A stretch of 64,000 bases of DNA from positions 18,601-82,600 of the forward strand of contig JAVYTR010000009.1 in the NCBI GenBank assembly GCA_038728585.1, read 5' to 3'. This stretch comes from Conexivisphaerales archaeon (GTDB lineage Archaea > Thermoproteota > Nitrososphaeria > Conexivisphaerales > DTJL01). This document shows, one piece after another, positions 1 through 8,884 of the stretch. The stretch's first letter is position 1. The number at the start of each line of letters is the position of its first letter. The notes under the pieces were generated by a model, which saw nothing but the letters and a program-made list of their open reading frames with translations, was not told the origin of the DNA and did not search any database. A program made the position numbers and the translations under genes.

Positions 1-284
1 GTATCGAAGTGGTGGAGAGAGAAGTCACGAGGGTCGAACTGTACACAAGCGAAGAGGCATTCTTCACAGGTACTGCTGCAGAGATAACTCCGATACTGAG
101 TGTTGACAAGAGACCAGTAGGCGATGGGAAGCCTGGCAAGATTACGAGAAGAATGATCGACCTGTATGCTAAGGCGGTTGTAGGAAAGCTGGAAGGTCAC
201 GAAGACTGGGTGACACCTGTCTACAGAAAGGTTTCAGCTGGGGAATCAAGGAGACTCGGGGCGAAGGTAAGTCAGGTTTCATAG
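1..284 (+). CDS. ilvE: Branched-chain amino acid aminotransferase, C-terminal part
   Basis: This is the 3' end of a gene that begins before the window; the frame is open from base 3. The visible residues carry the end of the class IV PLP aminotransferase fold, including the FFTGTAAEITP stretch followed by a GDGKPGKIT motif. That is the conserved C-terminal signature of branched-chain aminotransferases, which transfer the amino group between glutamate and Leu, Ile or Val. The catalytic lysine lies upstream and is not visible. Its stop codon overlaps the 3' end of the convergent thymidine kinase gene by 6 bp. A D-amino-acid transferase relative is less likely given the motif. Confidence 0.85.
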   Translation, partial: IEVVEREVTRVELYTSEEAFFTGTAAEITPILSVDKRPVGDGKPGKITRRMIDLYAKAVVGKLEGHEDWVTPVYRKVSAGESRRLGAKVSQVS

Positions 285-875
285 GCCAAAATCCGCAGGC
301 TTCACAAAGCATGCTCTGCACCTAGGTTCATAAAGTTCCTTCCCTCCTATCTTTACTCTTTCACCAAATACTTCCTTACCCGCAACCACCCTCTGTGTAA
401 AATATGCATCATCGCTCCCGCATTTTGCACAGACCGCGTTGAGGCTCTGGACATAGTCTGCTCTTGCCATCAATTCCATAGCAATTCCAAACGGAAGCCC
501 AGCATGGTCTCTGTTCAAAACTGATACATAGACAGATTTGCCCGAAAAGGCGAGTTCATCCAGTTTTTCTGGAAGTGCAGTGCTGCTTGGCCAGAACTGC
601 GCTTCGTCGACCCCTATTGCATTCACGCCTCTGGCATATCCTGTCATGGCTTCTATCCCTCTTTCATCGAGCGAGATCACCTTTGCCGGCAGCCTTGCAC
701 CCTTGTGTGTGACAACTTCTGCCTGAGAGTACCTGCTGTCTATCTCTGGCTTAAACAGCTCTATCTTCCTTCCAGCTATCATCTCTCTTTCCAAAAGCTC
801 TATCAGCCTAGATGTCTTGCCAGAAAACATAGGTCCACTGATGACAACAAGCTTTCCCTTTCTATTCTCCTGCAC
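279..875 (-). CDS. tdk: Thymidine kinase (type II)
   Basis: Phosphorylates thymidine to dTMP in the nucleotide salvage pathway. The 198-residue protein starts with a P-loop (GPMFSGKTSR, residues 14-23), has the DEAQF segment near residue 90 that holds the catalytic acid and Walker B position, and ends with a zinc-binding lasso region with CAKC and CRAC pairs. Length is normal for the bacterial and archaeal type II family. The start is GTG. A TATA-like element on this strand (complement of 901-911) lies about 30 bp before it, so the message is probably leaderless or nearly so. Confidence 0.95.
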   Translation of the reverse strand: MQENRKGKLVVISGPMFSGKTSRLIELLEREMIAGRKIELFKPEIDSRYSQAEVVTHKGARLPAKVISLDERGIEAMTGYARGVNAIGVDEAQFWPSSTALPEKLDELAFSGKSVYVSVLNRDHAGLPFGIAMELMARADYVQSLNAVCAKCGSDDAYFTQRVVAGKEVFGERVKIGGKELYEPRCRACFVKPADFGL

Positions 876-900
876 GGCATCTGCAGCGATAAATCATGAA

Positions 901-911
901 TAAAAATTATA
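901..911 (-). promoter_or_regulatory. TATA box of tdk
   Basis: On the minus strand the bases read TATAATTTTTA, about 30 bp before the GTG start of the thymidine kinase gene. The spacing fits an archaeal TBP site with a very short or absent leader. Assigned by pattern and distance only. Confidence 0.5.
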
Positions 912-982
912 CAGTTTCAATCAAAGGGTAAAGGCTTAATACCCTCATCATTTGGGGTTGTGTATTCCACGTGGTTGTATAT

Positions 983-1372
983 ATGCCCCAAGCCGGTAGG
1001 GCCGAGGCGCCCGCAAAGTCGAAAACGAGCGCAAAGCCTGCTTCAAGGAGGACAAAGGCCCCAGAAGGAAAGCCTGTAAGGCCTGCCAGAACTACAAGAA
1101 GAACCCCTGAAAGAAAGCTTAAGGTTGAAGAGATAAAGCAGGGGAAGATAGGCCCTGACCATCTGACACGTTTTGAAAGGGCAAGAATACTGGGGGCAAG
1201 AGCCTTGCAGCTCAGCTACGGCGCTCCTCCTCTAGTGCCCCTACCTCCTGGCCTCACAGACCCTATCAGCATAGCCAAGCTTGAACTTGAAAGCAAGGCC
1301 CTGCCTATCTCCATAAGGAGAACATTACCGACCGGGGAGTACCAGAATATACCAGTTGCAGACCTTCTCTGA
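983..1372 (+). CDS. rpoK: DNA-directed RNA polymerase subunit K (Rpb6/omega homologue)
   Basis: Small structural subunit that stabilises the polymerase clamp. Residues from about 55 onward contain the family core: [22 protein letters not shown] (shortened here in the middle of the motif) and the ending [17 protein letters not shown]. The N-terminal part of about 50 residues is a Lys/Ala/Pro-rich basic extension, longer than the usual RpoK, and probably disordered. The chosen ATG at 983 could be replaced by an in-frame GTG at 971. A GCTTAATA element at 932-939 is the likely TATA box. alba follows downstream with its own promoter. Confidence 0.92.
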   Translation: MPQAGRAEAPAKSKTSAKPASRRTKAPEGKPVRPARTTRRTPERKLKVEEIKQGKIGPDHLTRFERARILGARALQLSYGAPPLVPLPPGLTDPISIAKLELESKALPISIRRTLPTGEYQNIPVADLL

Positions 1373-1434
1373 TGATATATATTTCGCAAAGCTTAAAGAC
1401 GACTTGCTCTCGCCTCAATTCTCCGGAATCTAAA

Positions 1435-1878
1435 ATGCCAAGAAAAACAACAAAGAAAAACAGCAACAGTAAGAACCAAAACCTGAACCAGGGTCAAAGC
1501 CAGAGTCAGGAACAAGCTGTGGATGATTCGGAAGACGAACAGAAAGGGGTTGCAACCCCTCCAGTTGAAACTTCGGAAGAAAAAGCAAGCCAGCAAGGAC
1601 AGAGGTCTGTCCCTCCAAACCACATATTCATAGGAAAGAAGCCGGTGATGGGCTACGCGCTTTCTGCAGTGATGCAGCTTACACAGTACGACACCGTTGT
1701 TCTGAGGGCAAGAGGCAAGGCAATTTCAACAGCAGTGGACGTCGCTCAGGTGGCTACAAGAAGGCTCGGAAACGGACAGTTCGAAGTCAAGAACATATCG
1801 ATTGGGACTGAAGTGGTAGGCGAGGGGCCAGAACAAAGGAACGTTTCAACAATAGAGATAGTGATAGGCAAGAAGTAG
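1435..1878 (+). CDS. albA: Alba, DNA/RNA-binding chromatin protein
   Basis: Abundant dimeric nucleic-acid binder that coats archaeal DNA and RNA. The C-terminal 90 residues are a full Alba fold: NHIFIGKKPVMGYALSAV carries the DNA-contacting lysine region, followed by VVLRARGKAISTAVDVA and the closing strand STIEIVIGK. The N-terminal 55 residues are an unusual Lys then Asn/Gln/Ser-rich, then acidic, tail. An upstream in-frame ATG at 1372 exists, but the GCTTAAAG element at 1390-1397 gives a TATA box whose spacing suits the ATG at 1435, so that start is preferred. The tail length is unusual for Alba. Confidence 0.93.
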   Translation: MPRKTTKKNSNSKNQNLNQGQSQSQEQAVDDSEDEQKGVATPPVETSEEKASQQGQRSVPPNHIFIGKKPVMGYALSAVMQLTQYDTVVLRARGKAISTAVDVAQVATRRLGNGQFEVKNISIGTEVVGEGPEQRNVSTIEIVIGKK

Positions 1879-2071
1879 GCAGGGTGGCAGTGCAACTATA
1901 GCTTCCTTGCAAGGTCGCAGCTTGGTCCGCCAAGAACATCTGCTTGCATCTTTTTCACATCGGCCTACCTATTGTCTATTCTACTTTACCCTTCTCTTCC
2001 ATTCTCTACTTCAGTCAAATAAGCCGGGGTGATAGGTTTATCAATAAGTTACCGTAAAGTCTGCCTCAAGT

Positions 2072-2131
2072 ATGAAGGTAACAAGCGCCTTTGGCGAAGC
2101 TGTTTTTTTTAAAAAAGTCAAAGGAGGCTGA
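2072..2131 (+). other. Short leader ORF or detached 5' end of the MTHFR-like gene
   Basis: A 19-codon ORF (MKVTSAFGEAVF...) begins at an ATG about 26-30 bp after a TATA-like stretch (2037-2050), the position expected for a leaderless gene start. It runs through a homopolymer of eight T and six A (2103-2116) and stops at TGA 2129-2131. The downstream methylenetetrahydrofolate reductase-like gene lies in another frame and lacks about 25 expected N-terminal residues. A one-base insertion in the A run would join the two. It could be a frameshift, a sequencing error, or a genuine leader peptide. Confidence 0.4.
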
Positions 2132-2190
2132 GGCTGGCCATAAGTACTTCAGACGAAGACCTGAATTGGTTCGCAGATAGCAAACACCCT

Positions 2191-3042
2191 GTGATAGCTG
2201 AACTCCCAGCCTGGGCTGAAGCTGATATTCATACTCTGAAGGATTTCATGAGTTCGCTTGAATCACTGGTAGATGCTGTCCTTGTTCCTGACCTCCCAAC
2301 TGGAAGGATAAGGAAGGATTCTCTTTTGACTATAAGCAGGATAAGGAGTTTTTCTGACGTAGATATCATAGCAGGTATCAGTTCAAGACACAGGAGTCTT
2401 GAAGCGTCAGTTGCAAGACTGATTGCTCTGTGGGAGATGCAGGTGAAGAGCGTTTATGTTGTAATGGGCGACCCTACACCCTCATCATCATCAAAATCAA
2501 AAGCATACAATTATGCAAAAGCTACCCAGCTGATCGCTCTAGCGAAGGACCTTTCAAACAACGGAAAGACGATGAATCTCATCCTCTCAGAAAAAGTAAG
2601 CGAGGTACCCAAGTTCAAAGTCGGTTCAGCCCTCCTGCCATCAAGGGAGGATGAATGTACTCTGCTGGAGAAGAAGGTCAAAGCAGGCACTGACTATCTG
2701 ATAACACAGGTGATGTTCGACCATGGGCCTCTCGCTTCCTTCATCAATTCATGCGGCAAAAGAGTTAATTTTGAGAACCTTCCAATCTTCGTTTCTTTAC
2801 CTCTTGTTTCGAAACCGTCATCTCTGACAAAGCTGGAGTCTCTAGATGGCGTTACATTACCTGCCAAGATGAAGAAGGAACTCTTATCTGCAGAATCTAT
2901 TGAATCAAAATCGGTAGAATTGGCTCTTGAGACTTTCAGCAGGTGCAGAGAACTCAAAATCAAGAAACTGGGAGCATACATACTTCCACTCCCAGGCAGC
3001 AGAATGGAAGTAAAGCTGGCAGAAGAGCTAAGAAAGCTCTGA
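2191..3042 (+). CDS. 5,10-methylenetetrahydrofolate reductase-like protein
   Basis: The protein reads as a TIM barrel of the MetF family, which interconverts methylene- and methyl-tetrahydrofolate (or methanopterin) using a flavin. Visible pieces are the first strand VIAELPAW at the very start, the VVMGDPTP loop that lines the flavin site, and the TDYLITQVMFD strand that corresponds to a conserved substrate-binding segment. In the family the first strand lies about 25 residues in, so the GTG at 2191 is probably not the true start. Upstream in the same frame there is only a CTG at 2134 after a GGAGG at 2123-2127, or a fusion to the ORF at 2072 by frameshift. The cofactor cannot be told from sequence. 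Confidence 0.75.
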   Translation: MIAELPAWAEADIHTLKDFMSSLESLVDAVLVPDLPTGRIRKDSLLTISRIRSFSDVDIIAGISSRHRSLEASVARLIALWEMQVKSVYVVMGDPTPSSSSKSKAYNYAKATQLIALAKDLSNNGKTMNLILSEKVSEVPKFKVGSALLPSREDECTLLEKKVKAGTDYLITQVMFDHGPLASFINSCGKRVNFENLPIFVSLPLVSKPSSLTKLESLDGVTLPAKMKKELLSAESIESKSVELALETFSRCRELKIKKLGAYILPLPGSRMEVKLAEELRKL

Positions 3043-3113
3043 ACCTTTCAGACATGGGCCGAAGAAAAGGATAAAGCCTTTTCCCCCTATGCATCAAACA
3101 GGAGCAGATTGTA

Positions 3114-3497
3114 TTGAAATACAGACTGATGGACCTCCTTGCCTGTCCTATCGATAAAGCTTTCCCTTTGAAGCTTACAGTCATAGCTGAAGAAAAGGGA
3201 AAAGAGGTCCAGAGGGACAAGATAGGTTGTGAGCTTTATTGCTCTTTCAAAGATACGATGCTGAAAGACCCCCCTGCTGATTGGGTCAGCAACTGCAGAA
3301 TATGCATTGGTATCAACATCAAGGAAGCAGTACTCATATGTCCAACCTGCGGCAGGTGGTACCCTGTTCTAGAAGCAATACCCAGAATGCTACCTGACGA
3401 GCTAAGGTCAAGAAAGGATGACGAGGACTTTTTATCAACTTTCTCGTCAGTCCTGCCAAAGGAAGTGCTCGCCAGAGGACCTGTCGGGAAAGCCTAG
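3114..3497 (+). CDS. trm112: Trm112-family zinc protein
   Basis: Small activator protein that binds and stabilises methyltransferases acting on tRNA, rRNA and release factors. It begins MKYRLMDLLACPID and contains the family C-terminal block ICPTCGRWYPVLEAIPRML, giving the cysteine pairs for zinc. A middle segment with NCRICIG is longer than in the short bacterial form and matches archaeal and eukaryotic Trm112. The start is TTG with GGAG at 3101-3104 in good position. Downstream, the convergent phosphatase gene ends 8 bp away. Confidence 0.85.
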   Translation: MKYRLMDLLACPIDKAFPLKLTVIAEEKGKEVQRDKIGCELYCSFKDTMLKDPPADWVSNCRICIGINIKEAVLICPTCGRWYPVLEAIPRMLPDELRSRKDDEDFLSTFSSVLPKEVLARGPVGKA

Positions 3498-3504
3498 CAG
3501 CATG

Positions 3505-4302
3505 TCAGCTTAAGATTTCTGAAACCTTTCTGTAAAGGATCTCGTTCGAAGCTGCGTAATAGGCGAAGGTCTGCTTTGTGTCAAGCCTCATATCTTCAAG
3601 CCCTTCCAGACTGAAGGGACATTTGGCAGTCTTCAGAAGGAAGAGGGAGGGAAAGCAGTCAAAGCTCCTGAGCTTACCTCCTGAGCAGACATATGCATCT
3701 ATTCTACCGGAAGCTATGTAGGCAGTTTCAAGAGCAGCTGTGCTGAAGACCCTTGGATATCTGACCATCCGCATCAGCCTGTTGACCCTGCTCATCTTCT
3801 CCTCGGATAGCATGAAGAATTTTGAGTCAAAAGACACTACAGCATCTTCGAGATTGCTGATTCTGCTGGGTTGAGCAAGCCTCCAGTCTTCAAATACCTT
3901 GCTACCATCTCCCCACACCATTCTAGAGTTTGAATGGTCTATCACCCCTGCTGCAACTATACCCGAAAATTCCCTGCTTTCGGAAACTGCAACTGATGTT
4001 GAGAATAGGCCTACGCCTCTTTTCGCATTGGTGCTTCCGTCAACAGGGTCAAGTAGAATGTAAACCCCTCTGCCATTCTTTACTCCAGCCTCTTCGGAGA
4101 TTATGTTCGGGTTTTCAAAGTATTCCTTCGCAACAGAGATCACAGCATCCTCAGCAACCCTATCGACCTTGTAGGTTGTATCTCCGTATGCTCCTTTCCC
4201 GAGCGAAAGCCCTGCATCCTGGCTTTTTTCTATGTTCAGAACAGCCTGGTGAGCTGCGAACAGGCAATCCTTCACGAAAGAGAGATAATCAGATATTTGC
4301 AA
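3505..4302 (-). CDS. suhB: Inositol monophosphatase / archaeal fructose-1,6-bisphosphatase family phosphatase
   Basis: Magnesium-dependent sugar-phosphate phosphatase. The protein shows the metal motif LLDPVDGSTN and the upstream acidic ISEEAG, both of which coordinate the metals. The usual second motif WDxAAG is changed to RSFDCFPS, keeping the aspartate but not the tryptophan or glycine. The frame is open to an ATG at 4362 that would overlap the upstream gene by 53 bp. The TTG at 4302, 8 bp after that gene's stop and preceded by GGAG, starts at the first helix of the family and is preferred. Substrate (inositol phosphate, fructose bisphosphate or NADP) is not decided. Confidence 0.8.
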   Translation of the reverse strand: MQISDYLSFVKDCLFAAHQAVLNIEKSQDAGLSLGKGAYGDTTYKVDRVAEDAVISVAKEYFENPNIISEEAGVKNGRGVYILLDPVDGSTNAKRGVGLFSTSVAVSESREFSGIVAAGVIDHSNSRMVWGDGSKVFEDWRLAQPSRISNLEDAVVSFDSKFFMLSEEKMSRVNRLMRMVRYPRVFSTAALETAYIASGRIDAYVCSGGKLRSFDCFPSLFLLKTAKCPFSLEGLEDMRLDTKQTFAYYAASNEILYRKVSEILS

Positions 4303-4309
4303 AGCAACT

Positions 4310-5635
4310 TCAACGGCTCCTTTGAGACTTTTTCTTCCCCTTGCCGGTTGATAAGAGTTCAAGGGATGAAATAGCCATGTTGAGCAGCTGGTATGCTTCT
4401 TTGTAGTCTAAATCTTCAACTCTTTCCCTTAGGTTCAGCTTTGCTTCAGCCATTGCCAGCCTGCTAGCTACGTAGTTCATATCCGGCGAAAAACCTGTCA
4501 AACCTTCATGTTTAACGTTTTTCATCTCTAAGTTTTGCGGAGCTGCTGTAATCCTCAGCTCTCTTTCCATAGTCCTTGCAAGAAGCTTGTCTATTTCTGA
4601 GAGGTCAGCTTCGCTGTTCCTCAGCTGCTCAGGCATCTGTACCAACCTATCCTTACCCTCTCTATCAGGCATCACCATCGCTATATCAAAGAGACCAAGC
4701 AGGTCAGGTTCCAGCTTCTCCAATTCTGCTGCCCAGCAATTCAGTATTATTGCTCCCCTTTTAGACCATGCATCGTCATCAGGCATCAACTTCGGATAAG
4801 CCATTGCCTCTAGTAGCTGCCCCCTTTCCTCCCCTTCAGCCCTTGCCCAGTCATCGACCATAATCATCCATCCTTCTCTGCACAGAGAAGCTGCTTCAGC
4901 CAGCTTCTCCTGTGAAGAATTTCCAAGCGTAAGATGTTTCACTCTCGGGAAAAGATTCCTTATAAGCAGCTGCGTCGATGTCTTGTTTGCTGAACCAGCC
5001 TTCCATATTACCATCAGATTCAGTGCCCTTGCCAGATGGAGCCTGAGGCACAGCTTGGAAAGGAGAAGGATGTCCTTCGATGAGGAAAAAGCCTTAGTCA
5101 GCAAATCATCAAGTTCCTTCAAACTTCTCCATTTTGAGACGACAACCCTCTGCTTCCTCAGCTCCTGAAGGAGAGAAGCGTTTGCCTTGTATTCGTTCCA
5201 CTGGGCCTGTGCAAAAGGATACTGCTCAGGCTTCAACCTTATTGTTATTTCGTATTCATCTCCTCTTTCTCTGACATCAGTATCGACATAGATGTAATAT
5301 ACCCCAAGCCTGCCCAGAACCGATTTCAGAGTGGCTTCCCTGTCATAGTTCTTCGCCGCACTAACAAAGATCGCATCATTCCTTACCTCTATACCTCTTA
5401 TCACCTCATCAGCAACCACAGTCCTTGCGTGAAGAACCCATCTCGGAAAATCTTCACCGAGTTTCGTGAACCTTTCATCGTAAGGGTCAAGTCTGGCAAG
5501 GTCCGCAAGGTTCCTGACGTTATGGTCGAGCAGAGTTCTTGAAGCTATGCTTCCCAGGCCAGGCACAGTATTTATGCTCTGGTACCCTTTGGGAACCAGT
5601 CTGTTAGAATTCCCGGCCAAGCTTTCAGGAAGCAT
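4310..5635 (-). CDS. Helix-hairpin-helix protein with degenerate MCM-like ATPase domain
   Basis: A 441-residue protein of unknown function. Residues about 15-50 form a helix-hairpin-helix (TVPGLGSIASRTLL). From about 205 the order of motifs follows the MCM helicase AAA domain: a P-loop position reading KAGSANKTSTQLL where MCM has GDPGTAKSQLL, a Walker B position MVDDWARAEGE where MCM has CIDEFDK, an ILNCWA sensor strand, and LLGLFDIAMVMPDREGKDR where MCM has LLSRFDL, so the arginine finger is leucine. The C-terminus resembles the MCM helical lid. The gene lies 9 bp after ileS in the same operon. The fold assignment is mine from motif order; ATP hydrolysis seems lost. Confidence 0.6.
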   Translation of the reverse strand: MLPESLAGNSNRLVPKGYQSINTVPGLGSIASRTLLDHNVRNLADLARLDPYDERFTKLGEDFPRWVLHARTVVADEVIRGIEVRNDAIFVSAAKNYDREATLKSVLGRLGVYYIYVDTDVRERGDEYEITIRLKPEQYPFAQAQWNEYKANASLLQELRKQRVVVSKWRSLKELDDLLTKAFSSSKDILLLSKLCLRLHLARALNLMVIWKAGSANKTSTQLLIRNLFPRVKHLTLGNSSQEKLAEAASLCREGWMIMVDDWARAEGEERGQLLEAMAYPKLMPDDDAWSKRGAIILNCWAAELEKLEPDLLGLFDIAMVMPDREGKDRLVQMPEQLRNSEADLSEIDKLLARTMERELRITAAPQNLEMKNVKHEGLTGFSPDMNYVASRLAMAEAKLNLRERVEDLDYKEAYQLLNMAISSLELLSTGKGKKKSQRSR

Positions 5636-5644
5636 ACTGCACCA

Positions 5645-8600
5645 TTAGATATCTATGTATATAGTTCTGCCGTCAAGCTCCGACTCTTCCCAATCCTTTA
5701 TGTTATCCTTCTCTTTATCTACAATCTCAAGCTTCTCTGCTCTTATCAAGTATAGCAGTCTTTCCTTGCCCTTAAGCAGAGCCTGCCTCACCTCTTCATC
5801 AACACCAGCTATCCTTGCAACAGGCAGCATCTCAGTAGGCTTGTAACCTTTCTTCTTCCTGAGAGCCTGAAACCTTCTTGCAACGTCTCTAAGCAGCCCC
5901 TCTGCTATCAGTTCCTTATCCCTGAATGTATCAAGGGAGACAATGTATTCATTACCGATCGCTGCACTGTATCCTTCCTTTCCACTCACTTCGAAAATCA
6001 GGTCCTCCTTCGTCAGCAGTATCAGCTGGTCATCAACGTTGACTTTGACTACTGCTGAAGGTTCTTTCTGCAAAGCCTTGTATATTTCTTCACCATTGGA
6101 TGCCAGATACTCAACAAGCTTGCCGAACATTCTTCCTGCCTTCTTGGCACTCTCCTTCTGGATTCTTGCCTTCAGCTCTATCCCTCCTTCCGTAGGGCCT
6201 CTTACCCAGACAACTTCATGTACGTTTGCAAGCTCCTTCAGAAGTGTTTCAACCTCGTTGCTCAGCTTCTTCCCGTAGTAGAAAAGCTTCCTGAGCGGCC
6301 ACCTTCTCTTCAGACCACTCTTCATCCTTGCAGAATACGATAAAGATAAAACGGCGTATAGCCTCGAAAATTCTTCCTCCAGCTTCTGGTCTTCTGCACC
6401 TTCTTCTTCAGGATAGGTTGTTGATGCTAGAGGCTCTCTTGAGCCGAACACGCTTTTGTGAAGATACTCAGTGACAAACGGAACAAACGGGTGCATAAGC
6501 CTGTCGCAGACCTCCAGGGAATATCCGATTGCAGTATAGACTGCAAACCTCTTCATTCTTCCTTCCTCAGAATCGTCCCAAAGTATGCTCCTTGTCAAAG
6601 GAACATACTTCTGGCTCAGGTCTTCTATGAGAAAATTTTCGAACTCCCTTGCCGCTTCATGGAATCTTCTTGCCTCCACAGCCTCCCTGACTCTTCTTGT
6701 CAGTCTGTTCACCTTGCTCAGTATCCACTTTTCAGCCACACCAGCCTGAAGTGATTCTCCACGCCTCAGCTTCTCGACAGAGTCTCTGCTGTAAGAGTAG
6801 TTGTCAAAAGAGGAGTTTATTGCATAGTAGACATGCAGGTGGTAAAGTGTATTAAGGACCTGATAAGGCCTCTCTTTCATCTCTTCTTCAATGTAGGAGA
6901 TAGGCTCTGCTGGTGCAGCCTTCCAGAGCATATAGAACCTGAGAAGGTCGACTGAATTTCTTGTCAGTGCATCCAACCCACCCACATAGTTCCCTTTGCT
7001 CTTGCTCATCTTTTCGCCCTTGGCATCCAGAACATGCCCCTGGAACAGAAAAGACCTGTAAGGAGCCTGAGGCTTACCTGTAAGAAGGACGTTCTCTACA
7101 AGCAGTGTGTAGGCCCAGCCCCTCGTCTGGTCTATGCCTTCCGTAAGAAAAGGTACAGGTACTCTCAGCCTGTATTCATCTTCTCCAAGCCCCGCATAAG
7201 GCGCTGCTCCGCTGTTGTGCCAGGTGTCAAGGACAAAAGGTTCTCTGTATGACTTTCCTCCACACTTCTGACACCTGATTACAACCCTATCTATCCATGG
7301 CCTGTGAAGTTCAAAATTTTCGCCGTCAGGTAGCTCTACTGCATTCTTCACAATCTCACTCCTGCTGAAAAGAAAACTCTTGTTACCGCAGCTCCTGCAG
7401 ACCCATACAGGCAAAGGAGCTCCCCATACTCTTTCCCTTGTTATATTCCAAGGTCTTCCTTCCCTTATTATGTTCAGAAATCTGTTCTTCGGCGATTCAT
7501 AGTAGTATTCTACTTTCTGTGCGGCTTGAAGGGTCAGGTCCTTGATCCTGTCGATCCAGTAGAAGTATTCTCTCCTTGCCATGTATATCAGCCTGTGCCC
7601 TGACCTCCAGCACAGAGGGTATTCGTGGACTATCTTCTTAGCATCGACAAGGAGTCCCTTCTTTCTCAACAATTCAACAACAGGCTGGTCTGTGTCTCTT
7701 GCGAATTTTTGTGCAAATACTCCAGCTTCTTCGGTAAAGCTGCAGGAGTCGTCGAAAGGATTGAATACAGGCAGAGACCTCTTCCTTGCAACCTCGTAAT
7801 CTTCTTCGCCGTTGGCTGGAGAAAGGTGGACAAGCCCAGAGCCTGTGGTTATATCGACAAACTCTTCAGCAACAACGAAATGAACCTTCCTGCTATCGAA
7901 AAGAGTTCTCTGTCCGGAAACTTCTTCAAGAAGCGGCGGCAAGTATCTTATCCCTTCCAGCTCCTTCCCCTTTTTTCTGCTCAGTATCTCGCCGAAAGAA
8001 ACCTTAAGCTCATCCCTGAGCGCTTCAAGTCTCTTCTCAGATACTATCCATACTTCATCATAAACTTTCACATAAACGTAGTATTCATCAGGGTGAACAC
8101 CTACCAGCTCGTCCGTGATGATTGTAAAAGGCATGGTTGTCCATACAAGCAGGTAAAGCTGGTCCTGCCTATCATCGATAACCTTGGCCTTGTAATAAAC
8201 AGAAGGGTCATCCACCTGCTCATAGCCGAGCCCAACCTCTTCATGAGAAAGAGAGGTCTGGCAGCTTGGGCAGTAAGGAACCACCTTGTAGCCCTCGCCA
8301 AGCAATCCTGACTTGTATGCAGCCTCAAGGTATTTCCATTCCCTCTCTATGTATTCATCCTTATACGTCCAGTAAGCTCTCTCATCGTCCATCTGTAGCC
8401 CAAGCAGTCTGTCGCACTGCAACCAGTACTGATGATACTTCATTATGAGAGCCTTGCAAGTCTCGACTATCTTGCTCTCTCCAACAGCCTTGAGGTTCTC
8501 TATCTTGCTTCCAGTAAGCCCCAGCTCCTTCTCAGCTTCTAGTTCAACGGGCAGGCCTTGAGTATCCCATCCACAGTTGAAGATGACCTTAGTACCTTTC

Positions 8601-8827
8601 ATGCTTTCGAACCTGTGCCAGAGGTCCTTCATTATTCTACCCCTTACGTGACCGACGTGTGGAAGTCCGTTGAGAGTGGGAGGCCCTTCGACCCATCCGA
8701 TAGTCCTTTCAGTCTTTCTTTCCCTTAGCAGCTTCTTCAGGTCAATCTCTTCCCAGTAATTTCTAACCGTCTCTTCGACGAACGCAGCATCATACTGCTC
8801 TTTCAGTTCGAACCTGCTTGCAGGCAT
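5645..8827 (-). CDS. ileS: Isoleucyl-tRNA synthetase
   Basis: Attaches isoleucine to tRNA-Ile. The HIGH motif appears as HVGH about 57 residues in, preceded by GWVEGPPTLNG; the editing domain shows the TMPFTI segment; DTWHNSGAAPYAG marks the catalytic core; and KMSKSKGN is intact. The length near 1,060 residues is that of the archaeal and eukaryotic branch. An alternative TTG start at 8848 adds seven residues. The ATG at 8827 begins MPASRFELKEQYD, as in homologues. An AT-rich TATA-like stretch lies around 8861-8873. It is the first gene of a minus-strand operon with the MCM-like protein and the phosphatase. Confidence 0.96.
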   Translation of the reverse strand: MPASRFELKEQYDAAFVEETVRNYWEEIDLKKLLRERKTERTIGWVEGPPTLNGLPHVGHVRGRIMKDLWHRFESMKGTKVIFNCGWDTQGLPVELEAEKELGLTGSKIENLKAVGESKIVETCKALIMKYHQYWLQCDRLLGLQMDDERAYWTYKDEYIEREWKYLEAAYKSGLLGEGYKVVPYCPSCQTSLSHEEVGLGYEQVDDPSVYYKAKVIDDRQDQLYLLVWTTMPFTIITDELVGVHPDEYYVYVKVYDEVWIVSEKRLEALRDELKVSFGEILSRKKGKELEGIRYLPPLLEEVSGQRTLFDSRKVHFVVAEEFVDITTGSGLVHLSPANGEEDYEVARKRSLPVFNPFDDSCSFTEEAGVFAQKFARDTDQPVVELLRKKGLLVDAKKIVHEYPLCWRSGHRLIYMARREYFYWIDRIKDLTLQAAQKVEYYYESPKNRFLNIIREGRPWNITRERVWGAPLPVWVCRSCGNKSFLFSRSEIVKNAVELPDGENFELHRPWIDRVVIRCQKCGGKSYREPFVLDTWHNSGAAPYAGLGEDEYRLRVPVPFLTEGIDQTRGWAYTLLVENVLLTGKPQAPYRSFLFQGHVLDAKGEKMSKSKGNYVGGLDALTRNSVDLLRFYMLWKAAPAEPISYIEEEMKERPYQVLNTLYHLHVYYAINSSFDNYSYSRDSVEKLRRGESLQAGVAEKWILSKVNRLTRRVREAVEARRFHEAAREFENFLIEDLSQKYVPLTRSILWDDSEEGRMKRFAVYTAIGYSLEVCDRLMHPFVPFVTEYLHKSVFGSREPLASTTYPEEEGAEDQKLEEEFSRLYAVLSLSYSARMKSGLKRRWPLRKLFYYGKKLSNEVETLLKELANVHEVVWVRGPTEGGIELKARIQKESAKKAGRMFGKLVEYLASNGEEIYKALQKEPSAVVKVNVDDQLILLTKEDLIFEVSGKEGYSAAIGNEYIVSLDTFRDKELIAEGLLRDVARRFQALRKKKGYKPTEMLPVARIAGVDEEVRQALLKGKERLLYLIRAEKLEIVDKEKDNIKDWEESELDGRTIYIDI

Positions 8828-8884
8828 GCTTGCGCCGTCTTCTCTCAAGCATGAGGTTATATTCTTTAGTGCTTTACTTGCGTG

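Noticed and set aside
7625..8311. A 228-codon plus-strand frame inside ileS
   Set aside because: It lies entirely antisense to the well-conserved IleRS and its translation shows no recognisable motif.
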